From assembly GCA_020446505.1 (NCBI GenBank), contig JAGREN010000025.1, positions 1 to 64,000 of the forward strand: DNA of 64,000 bases, read 5' to 3'. Positions 27,587-36,762 of this stretch are shown piece by piece. This DNA is from Novosphingobium sp. (GTDB lineage Bacteria; Pseudomonadota; Alphaproteobacteria; Sphingomonadales; Sphingomonadaceae). Below the pieces are notes generated by a model, which was given only the letters and a program-made list of their open reading frames with translations, did not search any database and was not told where the DNA came from. How positions within the stretch are numbered: position 1 is the first letter of the stretch; every line of letters begins with the position of its first letter. A program made the translations under genes and the position numbers.

Positions 27587-28654
27587 TTATCTCTTCGAGC
27601 GCCTGCGCCAAAGGGTGAAGCCCAGAACGATCATCACCAGCAGCCACAGCCCCGTAGCCATCACGGCCAATCTGCCGAGTGTTCCGCCCATTTCGCCCGT
27701 GTGAAACGGGAACAGGCCGTCAACAAAGCTGCGCGCCGGTCCGTCGGAGAGCGCATCCTGGCGCGCTGCAATCTCGCCATTTGCCGCTCGAACGTAGACT
27801 GTCGTCGTCCCATATACGCGGCGAGATTCGCCTGGCTGAAGAAGCCTGACCCGATAGAACGCGCTATCGGCGCTCGGCAGGCTTACGCCGGAGAGCCGTG
27901 CTGCCGGGTAGGCATCCATTGCACTTGCGACTGCTTTGGCGAAGCCGACATCCTGTGAGCCAGCGTCCGCAGAAGCAGGAGTCGCCAATGTCGACGGCTG
28001 AACGATGCTTTCGACTGCGCCTGAAAAGACCAGCATCACTCCGGCACTGACTGTCATCAGAGCGGGAACAGCGCACCACAGCCCAAGTGTGCGATGCCAT
28101 GTATAGCTGGCGCTGGCTGTGCCAGCCTTGACTTGCCGGGGAAAGAGAACCCGCCGCCATTGTCCTCGCCGTGGCCATGCAAGGATCAGCCCGAGTGCAA
28201 TATTCGAAAGCAGCACCAATCCGCTGAGACCGACGATCCAGCTGCCGGTGTCGCCGCCCATCAGGTTGTGATGAATGACGACAAGAGAGTTTACCCAACC
28301 GCCATCGGCAAAGATCTCGTCGTCACTGCGTTCGCGAAGCTCGGAGCCGGTTCCATCTATGAGTACTACAGAAGATCCTTCGGGCGCATCAAGGTAGAGG
28401 TCGAACCGGCCCGGCTTGCCGCCAGTTTCCCATAACGACCCGACCGTTGCACCCGCTCTTCCGGATTCGAGCGACGCAATCCGGCTTTCGATGGCAGCGA
28501 GGTCCACGCGCGTCGCACCGCCAGGGACGAGTGCGTCGTCAATTTCCCAATGGAATACGATCAGCACGCCGGTCAGCGCCTGAACGAACCAGAAGGCAAG
28601 GCAACCCAGGCTGATCCAGCGATGAAATCGCAAAGCGGATTTTCTCAACGACAT
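27587..28654 (-). CDS. PepSY-associated membrane protein (iron-regulated type)
   Basis: The roughly 355-residue protein has about four transmembrane helices, the first as RFHRWISLGCLAFWFVQALT with the conserved HRW. A large periplasmic PepSY-like loop follows, then YTWHRTLGLWCAVPALMTVS and a C-terminal helix ending in a basic tail. These proteins commonly sit next to TonB siderophore receptors and are thought to help release or reduce iron in the periplasm. The ATG at 28654 is chosen; an in-frame GTG at 28666 with a nearby AGGGA is the alternative. Confidence 0.85.
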   Translation of the reverse strand: MSLRKSALRFHRWISLGCLAFWFVQALTGVLIVFHWEIDDALVPGGATRVDLAAIESRIASLESGRAGATVGSLWETGGKPGRFDLYLDAPEGSSVVLIDGTGSELRERSDDEIFADGGWVNSLVVIHHNLMGGDTGSWIVGLSGLVLLSNIALGLILAWPRRGQWRRVLFPRQVKAGTASASYTWHRTLGLWCAVPALMTVSAGVMLVFSGAVESIVQPSTLATPASADAGSQDVGFAKAVASAMDAYPAARLSGVSLPSADSAFYRVRLLQPGESRRVYGTTTVYVRAANGEIAARQDALSDGPARSFVDGLFPFHTGEMGGTLGRLAVMATGLWLLVMIVLGFTLWRRRSKR

Positions 28655-28748
28655 CTGTCTTTTCACGCGTCCCTAACCAATCGCGGCATAATGCCAGCAG
28701 AGAGCTCGTCGACCGGCTTGATCGGGCCAAACTACCTTGGCAGCGGGC

Positions 28749-28770
28749 CAGCGGGTCAAGTGACCCGCTG
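28749..28770. repeat. Palindrome downstream of putA
   Basis: CAGCGGGTCA-AG-TGACCCGCTG is a 10-bp perfect inverted repeat with a 2-base centre, in the 198-base gap between the putA end and the PepSY gene start. It can form a 9-bp RNA hairpin with an AAGT loop. No T-run follows on either strand, so it is either a Rho-assisted 3'-end structure for putA or an operator for the PepSY gene. Confidence 0.5.
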
Positions 28771-28852
28771 CGGCATTGCGGAGGTGAGGTGGGCGGTGAT
28801 TTCCTTTGGCGCGTCGCGCGGCGCGATTGACAGTCCGCCCAACCCATTCCGC

Positions 28853-31800
28853 CTACAAGTTGAGCAGAGCAGGATCGCCCCCTTGTGCTGCGATGTTGTC
28901 CGTCACCGTCCGTTCCGTTGCATAGCGAAGCAGACTGTGCGGTCCGCCTGCCTTCGGTCCGGTTCCGGAAAGGCCGTGGCCGCCGAATGGCTGTACGCCA
29001 ACCACTGCGCCGGTCATCGCCCGGTTGATATAGACGTTGCCTGCCGGCACGGCTGCCATGACCTGCCTTGCGAAGGCCACAATGCGGCTGTGTATGCCTA
29101 GCGTCAGTGCATAGCCGCGTCCGGCGAGTTTGCGCATCACTTCCGGCAGTTCGTCCGGACCATAGCGGTAGACGTGCAGGATCGGTCCGAACACTTCGCT
29201 TTCAAGGAAATCCGGCTCGGGAATCTCGGCCAGCACGGGCGCGAAGAAGCTGGAGTCGGCTGGCGCATCCTCACGATTGCCCTCGAAAATGATCCTGGCA
29301 TCGCGACGCAGCCGTTCGCGATGAGCTTCAAGCGTCGCCATGGCTTGTGCGTCAATGACCGGACCGATGTCGGTCGCGGGATCGGCGGGATTGCCCAACC
29401 TGCGCGTGCGCAGCGCTCCGATCAGGGCCTCGATCAATTCATCCGCGCGTGCTGTCGGCAGATAAAGCAACCGCAGCGCAGAACATCGCTGACCTGCCGA
29501 CCCGAAGGCCGAAAGTATGACATCGTCGGTCAACTGCTCGCGCAGAGCCGTGGTGTCGACGAACATCGCGTTGAGCCCGCCGGTTTCGGCAATGAGGGGA
29601 ACGATCGGACCGGGTCGCCTCGCCAGTGCCTGATTGATCGCGTTCCCCGTGTCGGTGCCGCCGGTAAAGGCCACGCCATCAATCTGCGGGTGTTCGACGA
29701 GCCGGGCGCCGATGGTGGAGCCATCGCCGGGAAGCAGGGAAAGCGCCCCCGATGGCAGGCCAGCGCCAAGAAACAGGCGCACGGCTTCGGCTGCGATCAG
29801 GGGAGTTTGTTCCGCAGGCTTTGCAAGCACGCAATTGCCTGCCGCCAGCGCCGCCGCGATCTGGCCGGTGAAGATTGCCAGCGGAAAATTCCAGGGCGAA
29901 ATGCAGGCGAACAGGCCTAGGCCGTGAAGCGACAGGCAATTGGTTTCGCCGACCGGCCCGTCCAGCGTCTCCGCATCGGTGAATTGCCGCTCGGCCAGCA
30001 TCGCGTAGTATCGGCAGAAATCGGCGGCTTCGCGAACCTCCGCGACCCCGTCGTTCAGCGTCTTGCCACCCTCGAGGGCCAGCAGCGCAACCAGCCGGTC
30101 CATGTTCGCTTCGAGGGCATCGGCCATGGCGCGCAGTATCTCCGAGCGCCCCGTGCCGCCTGCGGCATCCCAACCAGGCTGGGCTGCGCGGGCCGCTGCA
30201 ATTGCGGCGTCCACGTCTTCAGGCGAGGCGTCGCGGACCTTGCCGACGACGATCGAAGGATCGGCAGGAGCGCGAACATCGCGCTCGCCGCGTCCGACCA
30301 GCCGGCCACCGAACACAGGTCCGCCTTCGATGTCGCCACCACGAACCATGGCCAGCGCCGATGCCGCCTGCTCCCGGTGCGCCCGCATCGAATAGTCGCG
30401 ACCGAGAGAGTTCAGCCGACTGGTCCCGTAGAGGTTTCGCGGCAGTGGAATGCGAGGGTGCGGCCAGGGGCTGGCGGCAACCTTGGCAACGGGATCGCCA
30501 GTCACGACCTCGGCAGGAACGTCGGCATCGAGAAAGGCATGGACGAAGCTGTTGTTCGCCCCGTTTTCGAGCAGGCGGCGGACGAGATAAGGCAGCAGCT
30601 CCTGGTATTCACCGACCGGCGCATAGACACGCACCGGGGTGCCATGAGCTTTCGCATCGAGCGCATGGTAGAGCGCTTCGCCCATTCCATAGAGGCGCTG
30701 AAATTCGATTTGCACGCCATGTTCCGCAGCGATCCTTCCCACGGCTGTGACGGTATGCGCGTTGTGCGAGGCAAACTGCGCAAACAATCCGGGCGAGGCT
30801 TCGATAAGCCGCTGCGCGCAGACGAGATAGGAGAGGTCGGTCGCGTCCTTGGTGGTAAAGACGGTGTAGCCTTCCATGCCTGCGGTCTGGCATCGCTTGA
30901 TTTCGCTGTCCCAGTAGGCTCCCTTGACCAGACGCACACGGATCGGGGTGCCTCTGCGTTCAGCGAGCAGGGCCAGCGCCTCGATCGTTCCCACCGCTCG
31001 CTTCTGGTAGGCTTGAACGACAATGCCGAGACCGTCCCAGTCGGCGATGCCCGGCTCAAGCGCGAGCCTCTCGAACAGCTTCAGCGACAGCACGAGCCGG
31101 TCCGCCTCTTCGGCATCGATCGACAGGTCGACATTCTTGCTCGCCGCCAGCTGGGCCAGCTCCAGAAGACGAGGATAAAGATCGGTCCAGACCAGATCCT
31201 CCTGGACGGCCTCGTAACGGGCACTGAGCGCAGAAAGCTTGATCGACATGCTCTGCCGCCCGCTGGCGAGCGGCTCGGCCTCACCGACCGCGTCAATGGC
31301 TTTGCGGTATAGATCGAAGTATCGCTCGACATCCGCTTGCGTGCGTGCGCCTTCGCCAAGCATGTCGAACGATGCCAGCATGGACCGGCTTTTTGCCGTC
31401 CGGACAGCTGCCTTGATGGTGGGAGCGATGACGAACTGGCGGCCCATCAGTTGCACGGCCGTTTCCACTGCCTTGCGCATGATCGGCATGCCCAGTCGGT
31501 GCGCCAGATCCATGGCGTTTCGGCGGAATGCGTCGCTGGCGGAGCTTCCTCCTGCGGCAATGCGGCCAGACAGGTAGAGCGCCACGCTGGCCGAATTGAC
31601 GAACAGGCTGTCCGAATGGCCGAAGTGCTTCTCCCAGTCCGCGTCGGCTATGCGTCCGGCGATCAGGGCATCGCGCGTTCGCGCATCAGGGGTTCGAAGC
31701 AGGGCTTCGGCGATGCACATGATCGCAATGCCTTCTTCGCTGGCCAGCGAAAATTCGCGAAGAAATCCGTCGAGCGCGCTGCCGCCGCCGGCTTCGCGCC

Positions 31801-31966
31801 GCGCACGCGAAACGAGCGCCGCAGCATCGCCGGATACCGAGGCCCGCCAGGATGCCGGATATTCGAATGCCTCAAGCAGACGAACGATCACATTATGCTC
31901 GTCCGCGTACTTTTCCCTGTCGAGGAGGTGCCAGTGCTCTCCTGCTGTTGTCTTGGGGCTTGCCAT
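28853..31966 (-). CDS. putA: Bifunctional proline dehydrogenase / P5C dehydrogenase PutA
   Basis: The 1037-residue enzyme oxidises proline to glutamate in two steps. An N-terminal arm leads to the FAD-dependent PRODH barrel (IDAEEADRLVLSLKLFERL, VRLVKGAYWDSEIKRCQ, QFASHNAHTVTAVG). The NAD-dependent ALDH module follows (SPWNFPLAIFTGQIAAALAA, AETGGLNAMFVD glutamate, GQRCSALRLLYL catalytic Cys). It lacks the N-terminal ribbon-helix-helix domain of E. coli PutA, so it cannot autorepress, and no separate regulator is adjacent. The ATG at 31966 has GGGAGGT six bases upstream, better than a frame extension to 32023. Confidence 0.95.
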   Translation of the reverse strand: MASPKTTAGEHWHLLDREKYADEHNVIVRLLEAFEYPASWRASVSGDAAALVSRARREAGGGSALDGFLREFSLASEEGIAIMCIAEALLRTPDARTRDALIAGRIADADWEKHFGHSDSLFVNSASVALYLSGRIAAGGSSASDAFRRNAMDLAHRLGMPIMRKAVETAVQLMGRQFVIAPTIKAAVRTAKSRSMLASFDMLGEGARTQADVERYFDLYRKAIDAVGEAEPLASGRQSMSIKLSALSARYEAVQEDLVWTDLYPRLLELAQLAASKNVDLSIDAEEADRLVLSLKLFERLALEPGIADWDGLGIVVQAYQKRAVGTIEALALLAERRGTPIRVRLVKGAYWDSEIKRCQTAGMEGYTVFTTKDATDLSYLVCAQRLIEASPGLFAQFASHNAHTVTAVGRIAAEHGVQIEFQRLYGMGEALYHALDAKAHGTPVRVYAPVGEYQELLPYLVRRLLENGANNSFVHAFLDADVPAEVVTGDPVAKVAASPWPHPRIPLPRNLYGTSRLNSLGRDYSMRAHREQAASALAMVRGGDIEGGPVFGGRLVGRGERDVRAPADPSIVVGKVRDASPEDVDAAIAAARAAQPGWDAAGGTGRSEILRAMADALEANMDRLVALLALEGGKTLNDGVAEVREAADFCRYYAMLAERQFTDAETLDGPVGETNCLSLHGLGLFACISPWNFPLAIFTGQIAAALAAGNCVLAKPAEQTPLIAAEAVRLFLGAGLPSGALSLLPGDGSTIGARLVEHPQIDGVAFTGGTDTGNAINQALARRPGPIVPLIAETGGLNAMFVDTTALREQLTDDVILSAFGSAGQRCSALRLLYLPTARADELIEALIGALRTRRLGNPADPATDIGPVIDAQAMATLEAHRERLRRDARIIFEGNREDAPADSSFFAPVLAEIPEPDFLESEVFGPILHVYRYGPDELPEVMRKLAGRGYALTLGIHSRIVAFARQVMAAVPAGNVYINRAMTGAVVGVQPFGGHGLSGTGPKAGGPHSLLRYATERTVTDNIAAQGGDPALLNL

Positions 31967-32183
31967 GTGGACCTCCCGGATGATCGTTTCCAATCTGTGT
32001 CGGTCGAGAGCGCAGTGCAACATAGCTTGCCGCGTTTGGCCTGTCCGGCCTTATGAATGACCCGAGATTTGCATTTGGAGCGACATGGAGGGACGCTAAC
32101 GATTTCATCGGTCTGAATCTGGGCAAGAGCCACGCCTGCCTGAAGGTCAAATCCAGAAACGCCACTGGTCCTGCATACGGCGC

Positions 32184-33497
32184 TCAGGTCGGCGCTGCCG
32201 CTTCCTGCTCTGCCTTCCACAGCATCCTGCCGAGCCACGCCGCGCCAAGGCAGGACAGGGCGACCACGACCAGTTGCTCGATGATCGGAATGCCGACCGC
32301 GCTCATGCCAGCGGCGATCAGCGAGCCGATCACCATCGCGCCGGAATTGACGATATTGTTGGCGGCTACCGTGCGGGCCGTCTGCGACTTGTCGACGAAG
32401 GTGGTCAGGAAGGCATAGAGCGGCACGACGAACATGCCGCCGGTAACCGCGATCATCAGCAAGGTGCCGAGGAGCGCGATGGCGAGCGGATGGCTCACGA
32501 AAGTCGCAACGTCCATCAGTTCGGGGCCGGTTTCCTGGCTCCACAGCCGGCAAACCATCTCGAACAGCAGCAGGAACACGCCCATGCCGATCACCGCGGC
32601 CGGAGCGTAGCGCGCCGAAACCTGGCCCTTGAGCAGCGCGTTGATCGCCACCGAGCCGATTGCGACGCCCACCGAGAACATCACGAGGAACAGGCTCGCC
32701 ACTTCCTTGCTGGCCGAGAGCACGTTCTTGGCAAGCGGCGGAAACTGGATGAACAGGACCGCGCCGATCGCCCAGAAGAAGCTGATCGCGAGGATCGCGA
32801 TGAACACGCGCCGGTCCTCCATGGTGTGGCGCACGAGATTCCACGATGCGCGCACGACATGGAAATCGAGCGGTTCGGGTTTGGACATTGGCGGGGCCGG
32901 GGGGACGTACTGGCTGGAGAAATAGCCCAATACGGCAAAGACAATCACGCAGGCAGCCGCCCATTCCACGTCGATCCAGCCAGCCAGGATCGTGCCGGCA
33001 AGGATGGCGATATAGGTGCCCGCCTCGACCAGCCCGGTGCCGGAAAGCACCTGACCGCGTTCAAGGTGCTGGGGCAGGATCGCGTATTTGATCGGGCCGA
33101 AGAAGGTCGAGTGGACGCCCATGGCGAACAGCGCCAGCATCATCAGCGGAATGGCCCCGGTCTGAACGGCTGCGCCTTGCCAGGCGAGGAACAGCCCCGT
33201 GCCGCCGACCAGCATGATGCCGATCTCGCACATCTTCACCACGCGGATGATCTTCGCCTTGTCGCGCATGTCGGCAAGCTGCCCGGAGAGGGCGGACAGC
33301 AGGAAGAACGGCAGCACGAATACGCCCGAGGCAATGGCGCTGAACCGCGCTTCCGCCGCTTCGGAACTGTAGACCGAATAGACGACGAACAGCACCATCG
33401 CGTTCTTGAACAGGTTGTCATTGAACGCGCCGAGCAACTGGGTGACGAATAAGGGTAGGAAGCGCCGCGACTTGAGCAGTGCTGTCGATGTCGTCAT
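32184..33497 (-). CDS. MFS transporter, LplT-like (lysophospholipid transporter type)
   Basis: This 437-residue, 12-helix MFS protein has the LplT-type opening FVTQLLGAFNDNLFKNAMVLF, the loop motif SGQLADMRDKAKIIRVVK and STFFGPIKYAILPQHL. LplT flips lyso-phosphatidylethanolamine inward for re-acylation and is often fused or next to an acyltransferase, which is absent here. It is divergent from pgsA, a phospholipid-synthesis gene, which fits a membrane-lipid role. Confidence 0.82.
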   Translation of the reverse strand: MTTSTALLKSRRFLPLFVTQLLGAFNDNLFKNAMVLFVVYSVYSSEAAEARFSAIASGVFVLPFFLLSALSGQLADMRDKAKIIRVVKMCEIGIMLVGGTGLFLAWQGAAVQTGAIPLMMLALFAMGVHSTFFGPIKYAILPQHLERGQVLSGTGLVEAGTYIAILAGTILAGWIDVEWAAACVIVFAVLGYFSSQYVPPAPPMSKPEPLDFHVVRASWNLVRHTMEDRRVFIAILAISFFWAIGAVLFIQFPPLAKNVLSASKEVASLFLVMFSVGVAIGSVAINALLKGQVSARYAPAAVIGMGVFLLLFEMVCRLWSQETGPELMDVATFVSHPLAIALLGTLLMIAVTGGMFVVPLYAFLTTFVDKSQTARTVAANNIVNSGAMVIGSLIAAGMSAVGIPIIEQLVVVALSCLGAAWLGRMLWKAEQEAAAPT

Positions 33498-33610
33498 TCG
33501 TGGCCTTCCGGCTTTCCCCTCGGTCGCGCTGCCTTAGCGGCATTGTCCTGCGCGTAAAAGACGCTGGCACCTTTTTCCTCGGTCGCATCGCGGCTAAGGG
33601 ACGAAGCGCA

Positions 33611-34204
33611 ATGCTGACGCTGCCCAACCTTCTGACCCTGTCGCGGATCGTGACCGTGCCGCTGCTGGCGTTTTTCCTGTGGTGGCCCGAATGGCAGGTG
33701 GGTTACGGCATCGCCTTCGTGATCTACTGCCTGATGGGCGTGACCGACTATTTCGACGGCTATCTCGCGCGGGCGAGGGGCGCTGTCTCGAAGCTGGGCA
33801 TCTTCCTCGATCCCATCGCCGACAAGATCATGGTCGCCGCTGTCATCCTCGTGCTGACCGCGCAGGGCGTGCTCGACGGCCCCTATGTCGGCGAGGCGCA
33901 CGTCATCGCCGGGCTCATCATCCTCGTACGCGAGATTGCCGTTTCGGGCCTGCGCGAATTTCTCGGGCCGCTGCAGGTGTCGATGCCGGTCTCGAGGCTC
34001 GCGAAGTGGAAGACGGCCTGCCAGATGATCTCGCTCGGCGTGCTGATACTCGGCAAGGCGACGCCTTGGTGGAACGTCTCGCTCGGCGATCTGGTCATCA
34101 ACCTTCCGCATACGGTCGGGCTCACGACACTGTGGGCCGCCGCGATGCTGACCCTGATTACCGGCTGGGACTACCTGCGCGTCGGCCTCAAGCACATGGA
34201 TTGA
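33611..34204 (+). CDS. pgsA: CDP-diacylglycerol-glycerol-3-phosphate phosphatidyltransferase
   Basis: The 197-residue membrane enzyme makes phosphatidylglycerophosphate. The CDP-alcohol phosphotransferase motif D-G-x2-A-R-x8-G-x3-D-x3-D is complete in the segment DYFDGYLARARG to FLDPIADKIM. MLTLPNLLTLSRIVTVPLL is the typical N-terminus, so the ATG at 33611 is used although the frame is open to 33479. An AAGGGACG sequence lies upstream of it. Confidence 0.93.
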   Translation: MLTLPNLLTLSRIVTVPLLAFFLWWPEWQVGYGIAFVIYCLMGVTDYFDGYLARARGAVSKLGIFLDPIADKIMVAAVILVLTAQGVLDGPYVGEAHVIAGLIILVREIAVSGLREFLGPLQVSMPVSRLAKWKTACQMISLGVLILGKATPWWNVSLGDLVINLPHTVGLTTLWAAAMLTLITGWDYLRVGLKHMD

Positions 34205-34214
34205 GCGGAAAGGT

Positions 34215-35726
34215 CTATCCGACGGTCAGAAGCGACGAATCGTTCACGAACAGCCTGAGCGAAGTGCCTGCAACCGGTTCCGCCATCGCACCATGAATCA
34301 CATAGTCGCCGGTCAGACTGCCGGTGGCGCTGGCCCGGATCGCATAGTCACCCGAGCGCCCCGCAGTAAACGTGAGCAACGCATCGAAGCCCAGACCGGA
34401 ATCCTCGCCAGAGCCGGGCTGGAATTCGCTTATCGCCTTTCCGCGCGGATCGAGGATCTCCATAAGCGGATCGGCAAGACTGCCATCGATGCCGAGCGTG
34501 CTCATGCCGAGCATTTCGAAGGTCCACGTATCGCCCCTGCGAAGGCTCACGGTAAAGGTATCCACCTCGCCAGCCGTGTCGATCGAGCCAGCGAAGGAGA
34601 GATCGATTGCATCGCTCGCAAGCGGACGGCCTTCGATCCACTCCATCCCTTCCAGCGTCGCATGGATCAGCGAGCCGACCAGCGCGTGAACCTGTGCCGT
34701 AGGGTGAATGCGGTCGAAGAACACCGTGTCCTGATATTGCAGCAGGTTATCCTGCAGGTCCTGCAAGGCAATGCCGTGAAGATCCGCGAGAGTCGGCAGG
34801 ATACGATCGAGAGCGCCTTGTTCGATGACATTGCCCTGATCGTCGAGGACATCGGCGAGCGGCACATAGGTCACCTCTGCGCCCAGCGCCCGCGCCGCAG
34901 GCACGACCTGCTCGCGGATCAGGTCATCGAGAATTTGCGAGTATTGCGTTGCTGTCCGCGCACGGTCGAGTTCACTGCCCGGTGTCGGGTCAAGCACGCC
35001 GTCGAAATCGGTGTCGTAGCGCGGGATCAGCCCGACATCGGGCAGGCCGGTAATCACAAAATGGCTTGCGCCTCGCGCGACCATTTCCCCGATCTCGCCG
35101 AGGAGGGCATCTGCTGCTTTCTGGAGCCTGGTTGCAGCAGTAGCGGCGTCGGTCACAGCGCCAGTTGCCGGAGCAAGTTCGCGAACGTCGTTGCCGCCCA
35201 TCGTAATCAGGAACAGCGCACCCGGATCGTATTTGCCATCTGCCGCATCGCGCATCGCGTCGGTCTGGTCGTAGAGATTGGGGATCGGGCCTCCACCCCT
35301 GATCTGCGCGCCGCCGTAACCCCAGTTGAGATTGTTGTCCTTGGGTTCGGGTTCGAACGGGGCGATGCGAATCCCGAAGGTCGGCTCCTCGTAGCCGTAA
35401 GGGAAGATGCTCTGGCTGGGCTTGCCGGTGTACTTGTTGGTGACGAGGTCGGCATAGGTATAGCAGTTGGTAAAACGGCCCTCGAAATAGCCTAGCTCTG
35501 CTGTCGGTGCGCCTTCGGGCAGATCCTGAAACGGCAGGCCGTCGTACCATTCGGCAAGGCCAAGCGCGTTTCCGGCATCGATCAGGCTGTCGCCCAGTGT
35601 GATGACGCCGCTGAACCGTGACGTGGCAGGAGGGGTGGGCGAAGGCTTGCCGCCGCCATTGCCGTTTCCGTTGCCCGGCGCTCCGTTCGATCCAGCACCT
35701 GTTATGCTAAGCCGAATGCCAGCCAT
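34215..35726 (-). CDS. SGNH/GDSL-family esterase with C-terminal PPC-like domain
   Basis: The 503-residue protein has a Gly/Asn-rich N-terminal linker (GNGNGNGGGKPSPTPP, about residues 19-34) and no recognisable signal peptide. An SGNH hydrolase domain follows (GDSLIDAGN nucleophile block, GGNDV, catalytic D and H in FFDRIHPTAQVH). A beta-rich C-terminal domain (about residues 370-503: IDTAGEVDTFTVSLRRGDTW, SGDYAIRASATGSLTGDY) resembles bacterial pre-peptidase (PPC) domains. It probably hydrolyses an ester outside the cell or at the surface. The lack of a Sec signal suggests type I or other export, which is inference. It is convergent with pgsA. Confidence 0.82.
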   Translation of the reverse strand: MAGIRLSITGAGSNGAPGNGNGNGGGKPSPTPPATSRFSGVITLGDSLIDAGNALGLAEWYDGLPFQDLPEGAPTAELGYFEGRFTNCYTYADLVTNKYTGKPSQSIFPYGYEEPTFGIRIAPFEPEPKDNNLNWGYGGAQIRGGGPIPNLYDQTDAMRDAADGKYDPGALFLITMGGNDVRELAPATGAVTDAATAATRLQKAADALLGEIGEMVARGASHFVITGLPDVGLIPRYDTDFDGVLDPTPGSELDRARTATQYSQILDDLIREQVVPAARALGAEVTYVPLADVLDDQGNVIEQGALDRILPTLADLHGIALQDLQDNLLQYQDTVFFDRIHPTAQVHALVGSLIHATLEGMEWIEGRPLASDAIDLSFAGSIDTAGEVDTFTVSLRRGDTWTFEMLGMSTLGIDGSLADPLMEILDPRGKAISEFQPGSGEDSGLGFDALLTFTAGRSGDYAIRASATGSLTGDYVIHGAMAEPVAGTSLRLFVNDSSLLTVG

Positions 35727-35880
35727 GTCTTCGTGCCTCGCTCAAAAGCCAAGCCCGCTTCGCGTTTCCCCTGCCACTCAGATTGCCAGCTTGCATGGCC
35801 GGATTCAACCGGTCACATGGCCAGAAAATGCCGGGAATCAGCGATTTTTCCGTTCATAATTGCACACATGGGGCGCCATG

Positions 35881-36732
35881 CTAACGCTGCCGGAAATAGC
35901 CGAACGGCTCGTCTGCATATTCCAGCATCTTCGTCAGGCGCTCGTCACGCTGTGGCGGTTCGCTGAATTCCGGGCCCCAGCGGGTGCCGTATTCGTAGGT
36001 GTGGACCACTTCGCCGGAAAAGCCGCCCGGGAGGCGCTGAGCGGCCAGGTGGACCATCGGCGAACCCCAGTAATCGATGTCGGGCTGGCGTCCGTCGCGC
36101 ATGTAGAATTCGGCGTGACCGGGACTGATCGCGTTCACAGCGACTCCCTGCTTGGCGAATTCGACGCCGCAATAGGTCGTCAGGCGCTCGAGGGCGGCCT
36201 TGGTCACGGCGTAGGTCGGGAAGCCGTGCGCCTTCGCGCCTTGCTTCGAGGGTCGCGCACCGAGCGTCGTCAGGTTGATGATCGCGCCGCCCCCATCTTG
36301 CGTGAGGTAGGGCATGGCAGCTCCCATGAAGTGATAATTCCCCAGCACGTTGACGCGAAATGCGCCTTCCCATTCCTCGTCGCTGATGCCGAGGGCTGGC
36401 AGCTTCGCCGTCACGCCCCAGACCGCATTGTTCACGAGCGCGTCGAGCCGGCCATACCGTTCGATGCAGGTCGCTACGGCCGCCTCGATGCTGGCCTTGT
36501 CCATCATGTCGACCTTGCAGGCCGAAATCTCGACACCTTCGGCCTTGGCAGTCGCCACCAGTTCGGCGAGCGAGCCGATCTCGTTCGGATCGCCTTCCAC
36601 CGTGCGCGCCGTCGCCAGCACCTTCGCGCCAGCTTTCGCCAGCGCCAGCGCATAGATGCGACCGATCCCGCGGCTCGCGCCCGATACGATTGCTGCGGTT
36701 CCGCTAAGGTCGTTGGGCGGCTGGTATGTCAT
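35881..36732 (-). CDS. Short-chain dehydrogenase/reductase
   Basis: This 283-residue classical SDR has the cofactor motif VSGASRGIGRIY, the NNAVWG strand and the catalytic Y-x3-K in FPTYAVTKAALERL. The serine position reads INLTTLGARP, with Thr residues in place of the usual Ser. A long insertion (PSKQGAKAHG) precedes the Tyr. The substrate is unknown. It starts 30 bases after the oxyR stop and belongs to the minus-strand run that also contains rnd. Confidence 0.87.
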   Translation of the reverse strand: MTYQPPNDLSGTAAIVSGASRGIGRIYALALAKAGAKVLATARTVEGDPNEIGSLAELVATAKAEGVEISACKVDMMDKASIEAAVATCIERYGRLDALVNNAVWGVTAKLPALGISDEEWEGAFRVNVLGNYHFMGAAMPYLTQDGGGAIINLTTLGARPSKQGAKAHGFPTYAVTKAALERLTTYCGVEFAKQGVAVNAISPGHAEFYMRDGRQPDIDYWGSPMVHLAAQRLPGGFSGEVVHTYEYGTRWGPEFSEPPQRDERLTKMLEYADEPFGYFRQR

Positions 36733-36762
36733 GATGCGATTGTCCTCTCTCCAACGCCCCGG

